Of a stretch of 64,000 bases of DNA, positions 8,220 to 17,040 are shown piece after piece. Made by a program: the position numbers and the translations under genes. How positions within the stretch are numbered: the first letter of the stretch is position 1; each line of letters begins with the position of its first letter. The stretch covers positions 62,001 through 126,000 of the forward strand of contig CAIXFN010000082.1 in assembly GCA_903918755.1 (NCBI GenBank). The letters run 5' to 3'. Under the pieces are notes generated by a model that saw only the letters and a program-made list of their open reading frames with translations, did not search any database and was not told the origin of the DNA. Source of the DNA: an uncultured Pedosphaera sp. (GTDB lineage Bacteria; Verrucomicrobiota; Verrucomicrobiia; Limisphaerales; Pedosphaeraceae).

Positions 8220-9167
8220 ATGAAACGTAATTTTTGTCCGGCAGTGGCGGTTCAATTGAGTTTTGCTTTGGTGGGTGGGTTAATGTTTCCCGAGATGGCC
8301 CGGGCTTGTGCCTGTGGGTGCACGGTTTTCGACGTGGGTACCAGTTCCATGTTTCCCTCCGGGTCGGGGGGCATGGCCTTTGTGCAATATGCCTACCAGG
8401 ACCAGAACCGGAATTGGCGTGGCTCGGCCCAAGCGCCGGCGGACGACAACGATGACAAAAAGCTGACGACGCAGTTTGTCACCGTGGGGGCGCAATACAT
8501 GTTCAACCGGAGTTGGGGGATGCAGTTGGAATTGCCGTACGACTTCCGGCACTTCACGAAAATCGACGATAACACCGGCAATCTGGTGACCCGCAACTGG
8601 AGCCAGGTGGGCGACCTGCGAATCGAAGGAATTTATACCGGGTTTTTCGCGGATTTGTCGGCGGGGTTGACGCTGGGCGTCAAACTGCCGACGGGGGATT
8701 TTTCCTACGCCCCGGAAATTGTGGACCGGGACTCGCAAATCGGGACCGGTAGCACGGATTTGGTGCTGGGAGGATTCTACCGCGGAAAACTGACGGCGGA
8801 TCGCCGCGTGGGCTGGTTTGCGCAGTTACAACTGGATGTGCCGGTGCTCACGCAGGATCATTACCGCCCCGGCGTGGAACTCGATACGGCGGCGGGGGTC
8901 GATTATGACGGCATCAAGCTAGGCGGAGTGAGCGTCATTCCGGTGGCGCAGGTGATTTTTTCCGAGCGGACGAGTGATGGCGGGGCCAATGCGGCGTCAC
9001 CAGTAGCCTCGGGGTACCAGCGGATTCTGCTTTCGCCCGGGCTCGAGTTCCATCTGCATCCGTTCCGGTTTTATGCGGACGCGGAGATTCCGGTTTACCA
9101 GAACTTCACCGGCAATCAACTGGCCGCCTCGTGGCTGGTCAAGGCGAGCTTTAGCATCATGTTCTGA
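8220..9167 (+). CDS. Outer-membrane beta-barrel protein with Cys-rich N-terminus
   Basis: 315 residues from the ATG at 8220 (an in-frame upstream start at 8202 is less likely because MKRNF begins the signal peptide). The mature protein starts ARACACGCTVFDVG, then alternating amphipathic strands with many aromatic residues (VTVGAQYMFNRSWGMQLELPYDF, SAGLTLGVKLPTGDFSY). It ends in KASFSIMF, a terminal Phe typical of the BamA recognition signal of outer-membrane barrels. The overall pattern resembles the phenol-degradation/MetA-pathway transporter-like barrel family. The CxCxC cluster suggests metal binding. It lies 112 bases downstream of the HPCxLC protein and may form a unit with it. Confidence 0.65.
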   Translation: MKRNFCPAVAVQLSFALVGGLMFPEMARACACGCTVFDVGTSSMFPSGSGGMAFVQYAYQDQNRNWRGSAQAPADDNDDKKLTTQFVTVGAQYMFNRSWGMQLELPYDFRHFTKIDDNTGNLVTRNWSQVGDLRIEGIYTGFFADLSAGLTLGVKLPTGDFSYAPEIVDRDSQIGTGSTDLVLGGFYRGKLTADRRVGWFAQLQLDVPVLTQDHYRPGVELDTAAGVDYDGIKLGGVSVIPVAQVIFSERTSDGGANAASPVASGYQRILLSPGLEFHLHPFRFYADAEIPVYQNFTGNQLAASWLVKASFSIMF

Positions 9168-9200
9168 TGCCGCGGGTTCGTGCCCCAGGCCCGGACGGCG

Positions 9201-10019
9201 CTACCACCAAAACGTGGGATCGCCGTTATTGGCCGTGCGCGCAAACATGTAATCGAATTTGCGCCATTCGACGTGTCCGTCCAGCATGCCCACATTGCCA
9301 CCGGAGGGAAATTTGCCCTGCAAATGCGGGCTGAGGTGGGCTTTGGGGTAACCGCCTTGGACCTGGGTATAATTGTAACCGAGGGAGTACCGCTTTTTGG
9401 GATCGTTTTGGCCACCGTCGGAAAGAGTGGCGTCGGCTACCAGGGGGCGCTCGGAGATGGACTGGGGCGGAACTTTGATGCCGTTGATGACCATCTCCGG
9501 CGGGCGCATGGTTACGTTTTGATTGGTGAGATCGAGTGAAGGGGTTCCGCTCAAACTCATCGCGTAACCGAGGACATGGAAATTACCCGGGGCGAAGGGG
9601 ACAGGGCCCGTTCCGTAGAGATTAAAATTATCCACCGGCAAAAAGCGTGGTGCCGTACCGGGACAGTAAAGCACCGTCTGTTTTGCGCCCACTGCATCCA
9701 GGGTGGTTCCCGAATTCCAGAGCAAATCCCAGACCCAGTTGCCCACCCCGGAAACGGGCAAATGTTCGGTGTTGTCCCCGGCGTAAACGTACATGGCGAC
9801 GTCGAACTGCTTTAGATTGTTCATGCAGGTCGTGCGAATCGCCCGGACCTTGGCCCGGGCGAGCACTGGCAACAGCATCGAAGCCAGGATGGCAATGATC
9901 GCAATGACAACCAGCAACTCGATCAGGGTGAAAGCCGAAAGCGCTCGGCTGGCGCGGGCTGGAGGATTGGCGCCGGGGAAGGAAATCGCGGGTTCGGCAG
10001 GCAGCTTCGGTTGGTTCAT
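9201..10019 (-). CDS. Type II secretion/prepilin-like protein (pseudopilin) with H-x9-DG motif
   Basis: 272 residues. After an unusually long leader of about 28 residues comes the prepilin methylation motif and hydrophobic helix ([19 protein letters not shown]). The globular part ends with the tail seen in PVC pseudopilins ([16 protein letters not shown]). Such proteins are processed by prepilin peptidase and are abundant in Verrucomicrobia and Planctomycetes, usually without neighbouring secretion genes, as here. The ligand or role of this paralogue is not known. Confidence 0.85.
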   Translation of the reverse strand: MNQPKLPAEPAISFPGANPPARASRALSAFTLIELLVVIAIIAILASMLLPVLARAKVRAIRTTCMNNLKQFDVAMYVYAGDNTEHLPVSGVGNWVWDLLWNSGTTLDAVGAKQTVLYCPGTAPRFLPVDNFNLYGTGPVPFAPGNFHVLGYAMSLSGTPSLDLTNQNVTMRPPEMVINGIKVPPQSISERPLVADATLSDGGQNDPKKRYSLGYNYTQVQGGYPKAHLSPHLQGKFPSGGNVGMLDGHVEWRKFDYMFARTANNGDPTFWW

Positions 10020-10216
10020 AAGCGTTGGTTCGGCGTTGGCCCGATGGGCGTCGGGTGACGATTGCTAAAGAATGCTTATTAAATGGAGTTTACGTCATTT
10101 GTCAACGCCAAACATTCTGGACAAAGTGACAAAATTGCCGGAGAGTAGGCCCACAGCGGGAAATGATGCAACGGCAGGGATGTATCGCTGGGCTCAAATA
10201 CTTAAATCATTAGCAC

Positions 10217-12016
10217 ATGAAACTGCTCGGAAAATCAATTTCGTATTGGGTCCGCCCGTGGGCGGGAGGGATACTCCTGACTTTGGCGTTGGCCGGGGCG
10301 GGCGTCGCCGGGGCCGCCACCTGGCCGGACGAAGTGCCGGATTTCAGCTTGCTCGATATCCGGGGCCGGCATTACGAGTTGCATCGATCCGCGGCGCGGG
10401 CAGTCGTACTCTTTTTTACCGAGAACGGGTGTCCCATCGCCCGCAAGGCCTTGCACAAGTTGCATGACCTTCGTGAAGCTTTCCCGGAGAGCGAGATTGC
10501 GATTTGGGCCGTGGACGCGAATCCCGGGGATGACCGGGAGAGCATTCTGAAAGAGGCGATGAGCATTGGCGTGGTGCGGTCCTTCCCGTTCCTGCGCGAT
10601 GAGACGCAAGGGGTAGCCCATATGCTCGGCGTGACCCGCACGGCCACGGCGGTGGCCATCTCCACCAAGGATGGCAAGGTGATCTTTCATGGGCCGATTG
10701 ATGATCAATTGACCGAGGGCGCCAGCAAACCCGCCGCCACGCAAAAGTATCTCGAAAGCGCGCTGCGGGAATTCCTGGCCGGCCAACCCGTGAAACAGGC
10801 GACCGCGCCCGCCCATGGCTGCCTGATTAGTTACGACACCAAACTCAAGGATGCGGAGATTTCCTATTCCCATGACGTGGCGCCGATCCTCGAAAAGCAC
10901 TGCGTGCAGTGTCACAGCGCGGGCAACATCGGGCCCTTTGCCTTCCACAGTTACGAGAAGACCAAGGGCAAGTCGGACATGATCCAGGAAGTCCTGCTCA
11001 GCCGCCGGATGCCCCCGTGGTCGGCGGATACCGAGGTGGGCCATTATAACGGTGAGCGCACGATGACCCTGGACGAAACCCGCACGCTACTGGGCTGGAT
11101 CGCCAAAGGCTCCCCGCGCGGGGAAGGGGAAGATCCCCTGCCGGCTTTGAAAGTTCCGCCGGCGGCGGATTGGCCGCTCGGCCAGCCGGATCTCATTGTC
11201 AAATTTCCCAAGCCCGAGGAAATTCCCGCGACCGGAGTTTTGGAATACCGTCATATCAAAATCAAAACCCCGGTCACGGAAGACACCTGGGTGAACGCGG
11301 TGGCGGTGAAACCCGGCAACCGGAAAGTGCTTCATCACTGCATCATCCGGGTGCAATCCCGCAAGGGGGGCGATGATGGTTCGGGTCGGGGCGTCTGGCT
11401 GCAGGGCTGGGCTCCGGGCATTCAGCCCGGGCATTTCCCCGCGGACACAGGCCGGTTGCTGCCCAAGGACTCCGTGCTGGATTTGGAAATTCATTACACC
11501 ACGATGGGCAGTCCCCAAGTCGATGACACCGAAATCGGATTCTACAAGCTGCCGGAAAAGCCCAAACGCGTACTGCGCAACCAGGGTGCCTATAATCTGG
11601 AATTCACCATCCCGCCCGGGGCGGCGGAGGCGCAAGCCGTGGCCAGTATTCCATTTCCGCGGGACACCCTCCTCTATGCCATGTCCCCGCACATGCATCT
11701 CCGCGGCGCGTGGATGCGCTACGAAGCCCTTTACCCCAACGGCCAGCGGGAAACGCTGCTGTCGGTGCCCCACTACGATTTCAACTGGCAAACCGGCTAC
11801 GAATTGCCTACTCCGAAACGGTTGCCGGCGGGCACCTGGATTCAGTGCACTGGCGGGTTCGACAACTCGCCCCAGAATCCCTACAACCCCGCCCCCGGAA
11901 AACGCATCACCTGGGGCGAACAATCGTTCGACGAAATGTTCATCGGTTTCATGGAAACCGCGGATGCCCCCAAGCCGGGAGAGCTTTCGCAGGCGGCCAG
12001 CCCGGAGAAGAAGTAG
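10217..12016 (+). CDS. Redoxin / cytochrome c / copper type II monooxygenase-like fusion
   Basis: 599 residues with three parts after a signal peptide ending near GAA. Residues about 38-195 are a thioredoxin-like (redoxin) domain with a single peroxidatic-type Cys (TENGCPIARK). About 215-310 is a planctomycete-type cytochrome c domain with one heme site at 229-233 (CVQCH). About 330-590 resembles the copper type II ascorbate-dependent monooxygenase fold, with His clusters VLHHCI (about 372), LEIHYTT (about 424) and MSPHMHLRGAWM (about 490). It is predicted to be a periplasmic redox enzyme. The natural substrate is unknown. The family is common in Planctomycetes, Verrucomicrobia and Acidobacteria. 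Confidence 0.8.
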   Translation: MKLLGKSISYWVRPWAGGILLTLALAGAGVAGAATWPDEVPDFSLLDIRGRHYELHRSAARAVVLFFTENGCPIARKALHKLHDLREAFPESEIAIWAVDANPGDDRESILKEAMSIGVVRSFPFLRDETQGVAHMLGVTRTATAVAISTKDGKVIFHGPIDDQLTEGASKPAATQKYLESALREFLAGQPVKQATAPAHGCLISYDTKLKDAEISYSHDVAPILEKHCVQCHSAGNIGPFAFHSYEKTKGKSDMIQEVLLSRRMPPWSADTEVGHYNGERTMTLDETRTLLGWIAKGSPRGEGEDPLPALKVPPAADWPLGQPDLIVKFPKPEEIPATGVLEYRHIKIKTPVTEDTWVNAVAVKPGNRKVLHHCIIRVQSRKGGDDGSGRGVWLQGWAPGIQPGHFPADTGRLLPKDSVLDLEIHYTTMGSPQVDDTEIGFYKLPEKPKRVLRNQGAYNLEFTIPPGAAEAQAVASIPFPRDTLLYAMSPHMHLRGAWMRYEALYPNGQRETLLSVPHYDFNWQTGYELPTPKRLPAGTWIQCTGGFDNSPQNPYNPAPGKRITWGEQSFDEMFIGFMETADAPKPGELSQAASPEKK

Positions 12017-12043
12017 GGTCGGTACGTTCGGAAAAATTAAGGG

Positions 12044-12065
12044 GTCCGGCGGTCAGCCGCCGGAC
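12044..12065 (+). terminator. Hairpin downstream of redoxin fusion gene
   Basis: GTCCGGCGG at 12044-12052 pairs exactly with CCGCCGGAC at 12057-12065 around a TCAG loop, 28 bases past the stop codon. There is no T-run after it, so it may be a transcript-stabilising hairpin rather than an intrinsic terminator. Confidence 0.4.
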
Positions 12066-12138
12066 GCCGCGGCCCGGATCTCTTGAAGTAAGCTGGGATT
12101 CGCCGAATTAAGGCGGAAGAGCGGAAAGAGTTCCCCAT

Positions 12139-12546
12139 ATGGAAATCAAACGAAGCGGCACGCAGGCGTCCAAAAAAGGACCGGCAGATTGGTTCACGGG
12201 CACAGTGCGCATCGACCCGTTGTTCCAGACCACGCCGCCGGCGCGGGTGGGCGGATCCAGTGTCACCTTTGAACCGGGGGCGCGCACGGCCTGGCACACG
12301 CACCCGTTGGGCCAGACCTTGATTGTGACGGCCGGTTGCGGGCGGGCGCAGCGCGAGGGCGGGCCGGTGGAGGAAATCCGGCCGGGTGATGTGGTTTGGT
12401 TTCCGCCGGGGGAGAAGCATTGGCACGGCGCGGCGCCGACCACGGCCATGACGCATATCGCCATTGCGGAGGCGCTGGAGGGCAAGGTGGTGGACTGGCT
12501 GGAGAAGGTCAGTGATCGGGAATATGATCCGGGTGTGAAGGAGTAG
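12139..12546 (+). CDS. Cupin-domain protein
   Basis: 135 residues, a single compact cupin barrel. The first metal-binding motif is [17 protein letters not shown] (two His and a Gln position), followed by [20 protein letters not shown] with the second motif's Pro and His. This order is that of the small cupins related to (R)-mandelonitrile lyase/carboxymuconolactone-type proteins, which hold a divalent metal. No signal peptide, so cytoplasmic. It is convergent with the polymerase fusion, about 100 bases away. Specific substrate unknown. Confidence 0.8.
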   Translation: MEIKRSGTQASKKGPADWFTGTVRIDPLFQTTPPARVGGSSVTFEPGARTAWHTHPLGQTLIVTAGCGRAQREGGPVEEIRPGDVVWFPPGEKHWHGAAPTTAMTHIAIAEALEGKVVDWLEKVSDREYDPGVKE

Positions 12547-12555
12547 GTGCGAGCT

Positions 12556-12645
12556 GGGGGGGCGGGAGGGGAGAAGTTAGAGCCTCGTCACCTCGGCACC
12601 TACAATTAATTGGGGGGGCGGTGGGGGGTGGGGGGCGCGGCGGGG
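12556..12645 (+). other. G-tract cluster, potential G-quadruplex
   Basis: Between the cupin stop and the polymerase stop the plus strand carries G-runs. At 12556-12571 there are runs of 7, 3 and 4 G. At 12612-12645 there are runs of 7, 6, 6 and 4 separated by 1-6 bases. The second fits the G3+N1-7 quadruplex pattern well. It ends 4 bases from the stop codon of the polymerase gene and would appear as RNA in cupin read-through, or as the non-template C-rich strand for the polymerase transcript. Confidence 0.55.
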
Positions 12646-12648
12646 AGG

Positions 12649-15600
12649 TCACGCGGCTTCGATCGTTCGCGGGCGGCGGGCGGCGAGGGCGCGGAGGCTG
12701 AAGCCGCGACCGTTTTCGTAGGCTTCCACCTGGGCCTCGATTTCGAGGACGGGATAGCGCACGGTGGCCAGCCCGTAGGTGCGGTAGGTGGTGGCGAATA
12801 GCTCCGTCTCGATGATGCCGGTCCAGTCGGCCAGGGAGAGGAACTTCATGGGTTCGCCGGTGATCTGGTGGTGGATGCGTTGCTCGACCACCAGGCCGCA
12901 AAGGGAAACCGTTTGCCCCACGAATTCGCCCAAGCGGTTGACCGGGCAATAGGTGTCCCAAGCGATCTGGTGGTGCAATTCGAGCGGATGACCGCTGACA
13001 GGGAAGCCGAACAGTTCGTTTTCCGCTGCCAGTCGCTCGAGTCGGGTTGGTTCCGTCACGGGCAGGGTGGGCAGGCTGGCGGGATCGGCCGGGGGGATCA
13101 GCCAGCCCTGTTGGGGGTCCGTGGTGGAACCGAACGTGCGCAGGAGGTATTGCGCCTGCCAGAATTGCCGGGTGCGCGGGTCGCCAAACTCATCAAAACT
13201 GCCGATCCGGATCAGGGCTTCCAATTCCTCGCCGGCGGGGCGGATGCGATGGAAGAAATCGGAGAGAGAAGTGAACGGCCCCTGGGCCCGGGCCGCGACG
13301 ATCTGGTCGGTGGTGCGCTGCGTGAGTCCCTTCATGCGGGTGAGGGGAACGCGGATCGTGGCGGCGCGCGGCACAAAGGCCGGGCCGGGTTCGTTGACGG
13401 ATGGCGGCAGCAATTGCAAGCCAAGGCGATGGCACTCCAGCACGTAGACCAGCGGATCGTAAAATCCCTTGCCATTGGAAAGCACCGCCGCCATGAACTC
13501 GGCCGGGAAGTAGCGCTTCAGCCAGGCCGATTGATAGGCCTCGACGCCGTAGGCGGTGCTGTGCGCCTTGCAAAAGGCATAGCCGGCAAACCCCGTGACC
13601 AATTCCCAGACTTCCGCGATTTTTTCCGGCGCATGCCCGCGGGCGAGGGCGGCGGCAAAGAATTCGCCCAGGATTTCCTCGATGACCGGGCGTTTTTGTT
13701 TGTTGAGCGCCCGGCGGAGCACATCGGCACGGCCCGGCGGGAGACCGGCAAAGGCTTCGCAGATTTGCAGGATGTGCTCCTCGTAAACCACCAGTCCGTA
13801 GGTGCTGCGCAGGCAGTTGGCCAGGGAAGGGTGGGGGTAGGTGACCGGTTCCAGGCCTTGGTAGCGCCGGGTGAAGGAGGTTTTCTTGCCCTCGTTGGCC
13901 GCGCCCGGCCGGATGACGCTGACGATGGCGATCAGCCCGTCGATTTCCCGCACATTGCACATGCGATTGAGGCTGGTCATGGCCGGGCTTTCGATGTGAT
14001 GGACCGCCCGCGCCTGGCCGCCGGCGATCATGGTCCAGACTTCGGGGTCGCACCAGGGTTCCGGGGCGGCGGGGTCGCCCACCAGGATTTCGCCGGTGGC
14101 GGTGATCCGGGCCACGCACTGCTCCAGATCCACGGTGATCCCGCGCGCGAGCAGCCCGTTTTTGACATCCCGCATGGCCGCCAATCCGCCCTGGGCCAGG
14201 ATGTCCATCTTGACCAGGCCGATCTCCTCGACGGCATCCATGTCAAAGTGGGTGGTGGCGTAGCCCTTGCTGGCGATGAAGGTGGGCGTCAGCTCGTGCA
14301 GCGGCTGCCGGGAGAGCACGAGGCCGCACGGGTGCATTTTGGGGTAGCGGGGCATGCCGTCCAGGAAGGCGGCGGTGAGCAGGGCGGTCCGGTAAGGTTC
14401 CTCCTCCAGGGGCAGTTCGCGGTTTTCGGGGCTGGCCTTGAGCTTTTGGATCAGTTCGGCGCCGCGGTCGGGGTGCGGCTGGTCCGGCACCCAGCCGCCG
14501 CCGAAGCTCCAGGGGAAATGATCGGTGAATTTGCGCACCTCCCGCTCGGCGACGCCCAGGACCTTGGCCACTTCGGCAAAGGCGCTGCGCGCCTGGAAGG
14601 TGGAAAAGCCGCCCACCACGGCGCAATGTTGCCGGCCGTATTTGGCGAAAATGAGTTTCACCACGTCGTCCTTGAAATCGTGCGCGAAATCGATGTCGAT
14701 GTCCGGGAGCTTGTTCAGCGCCATGCGTTCGAGGTTGAGGAAGCGTTTGAAATACAGGTCAAACCGGATCGGGCACACCCCGCTGATGCCCAGGCAATAG
14801 CAGACCAGGCTGTCGGCGGCGCTGCCGCGCGTGATCCACTCAATCCCCCGGGCCCGGCAGTCCTGGAGGAAGTCCCAGGTGATGAGAAAATATTCCTCGT
14901 AACCGACCGCGCCAATGATGGCGAGCTCCTCCATGACCTGCGGCCGGTGCTGTTCGGCGCGGGGGCCGTAGCGTTGGTGGAGCCCCTGGAGCACGAGTTG
15001 CTGGAGGAGTTCGCGGGCGGTGGGGCCGTTGCGGCTAACAAAGGCCGGGAATTGCGGTTTGCCAAAGGGCAATTCAAACCGGCAACGCTCCGCGATTTCC
15101 AGCGTGTGCCGCTGCCAGTCCGGGTGTTCCCGGCAACCGGCGGCCATTTCCGCCGGCGTCCGAAAATGCCGGAGGCCGCCCCGGTTCTTTTCCGGATGCG
15201 CCTCCCGCAGGAGGGTGAGGGTGCGGATGCTTTGCACGATGTCATACCGTTGGCGGTCCGCCGGGGTGGCGTAATGCACCGGGGGACAGGCGACGGCGGG
15301 CCAGTCGCCCGGGGTGCCGTGGGTCGTGGCCAGGGAGTAAAAGGCGTTCGGGAACAGGGGGGCCAGTTCCTGGTCCGGGCTGACGGCGATCAAACCCTCG
15401 GTGAGGCCGGCAAACTCGTCCCGGTAGAATGGCAGGCGCTGCTGGGCCGCCACGCCTGATTCCTCCGGGTGCACGGCGGTGCGCTCCGCGTGGCGGGACA
15501 GGAGTTGGCACAGGTTGTAATAACCCGTCGCGGTGGCCACATACAGCAACAGCGGTTGGTCCGCGACGCGGAGTTCCGTGCCGATGATGGGCCGGATGCC

Positions 15601-17037
15601 GGCGTTTTTGGCGGCGAGCACAAATTCGACGACGCCGTGCAGGTTCCCGGTGTCCGTCAGGGCGACGGCCGGTAGACCATGTTGACGGGCGAGATTCACA
15701 ATCGCCTCCGGCGACAGCGTGGAGTCGAGAAACGAATAGTGACTGTGGGTGCGGAGTGGCACGTAGGTGTCGATCGCCGGCGGTTGGGCGCCGCTGCCAT
15801 TACCGCGGCCCCGGCGCGCGCGGGAGGTCGCGGTGGGCCGGGTGGACGGCGGGGCGAGGGCGTCCCGGGGGGGCAAGCGGAGCCGGAAATCATGGCCGCG
15901 CATGATGATGCCGTGCCCAAGTTCCCGGCGGAGCGCGTCAATCCGGGCGGCGACCCGCGCATTGGCATCGTGCCGCTCGGCTGCGGGCAGGACAGCCAGT
16001 TCGGTCAGCAGGGCGCCGGCATAGACATGGGAGAGTTTGAGCGAGACCAACCGCAGGCTGACGCGGCGTTTCCACGCCTTGCGCAGCAGGGTGTGGAGCA
16101 GGGAGTAGATGTCGGTTTCCAGATCGGTCGGTTCCGGCAGGCTTTCGCTCACCTGATCCTCCCCCATGTCATTGTAGCGGACGCGGACCGTCACGGTCCG
16201 GATGCTGCGGCCTTCCTCCCGGATGGTGGCAAACAGATTATCCGCCATGCGCCGGAGGACGGCCTCGACATATTCCTCATCGGTGAGATCGGTGGCGAAA
16301 GTTTCCTGGTGGCTGAAGGATTTTTGGGGTTCCCGCAACTGGACCAGCGGCCGGTCATCGATGCCCAGGGCATACTGGCGGATGACCGGGGCCTGGTTGC
16401 CCAGGAGCAGTTCGAGCATGTCCAGCGGGGTGAGCGCCACATGCCGGATTTCCGCCAACCCGGCGGCATTGAGGCGCACGCTGGTTTTGGGGCCCACGCC
16501 GGGCAGCCATTTGTTGGGCAGGGGGTGGAGAAACGCGGCCTCCTGGCCGGCCGGTACCTCGCAAAACGCCGCCGGTTTGCGGAGCTTGGAGGCCACGGCG
16601 CTGATGAGTTTGTTGGAACCGATGCCCTCGCTCACCGTGATTTTCAGGCCCTGGCCGATGGCCCGGCGGATCGTCAGCGCGATTTCGGCGGGAGGTTTCC
16701 GCGTGCCGGAGAGATCCAGGTAACCTTCGTCAATGGAGGTCTGTTCCACATCGGGCGTGAAGTCGTAGCAATAGCCGAACATCCATTGGGAGAATTGCTC
16801 GTACCGCTCGAAATCCCCGGGCAACACGATCAACTTAGGGCAGAGCTTCCGCGCCCGGGCGGTCGGCATGGGGGTGTAAACCCCAAACCGCCGGGCTTCG
16901 TAGGACGCGGATGCGATGATGCCGCGTTTTTCGCCGCCCACGGCAATCGGTTTGCCGCGCAGGCGCGGGTCAGCGGCCTGCTCGACGGCCGCGAAAAAGG
17001 CATCCGCGTCGAGGTGAACGATGGAACGGGGCCGCAT
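12649..17037 (-). CDS. DinB-like Y-family polymerase fused to DnaE-type C-family DNA polymerase
   Basis: A single uninterrupted 1462-residue frame. Residues 1-390 are a complete Y-family polymerase: HLDADAFFAAVE with D10/D12, SIDEGYLD with D103/E104, the LPGVGPKT helix-hairpin-helix, and a little-finger domain to about 388. A low-complexity Pro/Ser/Arg linker (about 390-422) joins it to a C-family polymerase. That part has a PHP domain from THSHYSF (430) through TDTGNLHG (461), LPDIDIDF with catalytic Asp (779, 781), VKMDIL (Asp 945), helix-hairpin-helix and OB domains to the C-terminus. The DnaE part (about 1040 residues) is DnaE2-sized, without a tau-binding tail. Both catalytic sets look intact, unlike ImuB, which has lost them. 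The predicted role is SOS-induced translesion synthesis. It starts 3 bases after the lexA stop. Confidence 0.92.
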   Translation of the reverse strand: MRPRSIVHLDADAFFAAVEQAADPRLRGKPIAVGGEKRGIIASASYEARRFGVYTPMPTARARKLCPKLIVLPGDFERYEQFSQWMFGYCYDFTPDVEQTSIDEGYLDLSGTRKPPAEIALTIRRAIGQGLKITVSEGIGSNKLISAVASKLRKPAAFCEVPAGQEAAFLHPLPNKWLPGVGPKTSVRLNAAGLAEIRHVALTPLDMLELLLGNQAPVIRQYALGIDDRPLVQLREPQKSFSHQETFATDLTDEEYVEAVLRRMADNLFATIREEGRSIRTVTVRVRYNDMGEDQVSESLPEPTDLETDIYSLLHTLLRKAWKRRVSLRLVSLKLSHVYAGALLTELAVLPAAERHDANARVAARIDALRRELGHGIIMRGHDFRLRLPPRDALAPPSTRPTATSRARRGRGNGSGAQPPAIDTYVPLRTHSHYSFLDSTLSPEAIVNLARQHGLPAVALTDTGNLHGVVEFVLAAKNAGIRPIIGTELRVADQPLLLYVATATGYYNLCQLLSRHAERTAVHPEESGVAAQQRLPFYRDEFAGLTEGLIAVSPDQELAPLFPNAFYSLATTHGTPGDWPAVACPPVHYATPADRQRYDIVQSIRTLTLLREAHPEKNRGGLRHFRTPAEMAAGCREHPDWQRHTLEIAERCRFELPFGKPQFPAFVSRNGPTARELLQQLVLQGLHQRYGPRAEQHRPQVMEELAIIGAVGYEEYFLITWDFLQDCRARGIEWITRGSAADSLVCYCLGISGVCPIRFDLYFKRFLNLERMALNKLPDIDIDFAHDFKDDVVKLIFAKYGRQHCAVVGGFSTFQARSAFAEVAKVLGVAEREVRKFTDHFPWSFGGGWVPDQPHPDRGAELIQKLKASPENRELPLEEEPYRTALLTAAFLDGMPRYPKMHPCGLVLSRQPLHELTPTFIASKGYATTHFDMDAVEEIGLVKMDILAQGGLAAMRDVKNGLLARGITVDLEQCVARITATGEILVGDPAAPEPWCDPEVWTMIAGGQARAVHHIESPAMTSLNRMCNVREIDGLIAIVSVIRPGAANEGKKTSFTRRYQGLEPVTYPHPSLANCLRSTYGLVVYEEHILQICEAFAGLPPGRADVLRRALNKQKRPVIEEILGEFFAAALARGHAPEKIAEVWELVTGFAGYAFCKAHSTAYGVEAYQSAWLKRYFPAEFMAAVLSNGKGFYDPLVYVLECHRLGLQLLPPSVNEPGPAFVPRAATIRVPLTRMKGLTQRTTDQIVAARAQGPFTSLSDFFHRIRPAGEELEALIRIGSFDEFGDPRTRQFWQAQYLLRTFGSTTDPQQGWLIPPADPASLPTLPVTEPTRLERLAAENELFGFPVSGHPLELHHQIAWDTYCPVNRLGEFVGQTVSLCGLVVEQRIHHQITGEPMKFLSLADWTGIIETELFATTYRTYGLATVRYPVLEIEAQVEAYENGRGFSLRALAARRPRTIEAA

Positions 17038-17040
17038 GGT

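Noticed and set aside
12868-15459. Plus-strand 863-codon ORF
   Set aside because: It is the antisense of the polymerase fusion; its length comes from high GC with few stop codons. It has no domain, while the other strand holds clear catalytic motifs.
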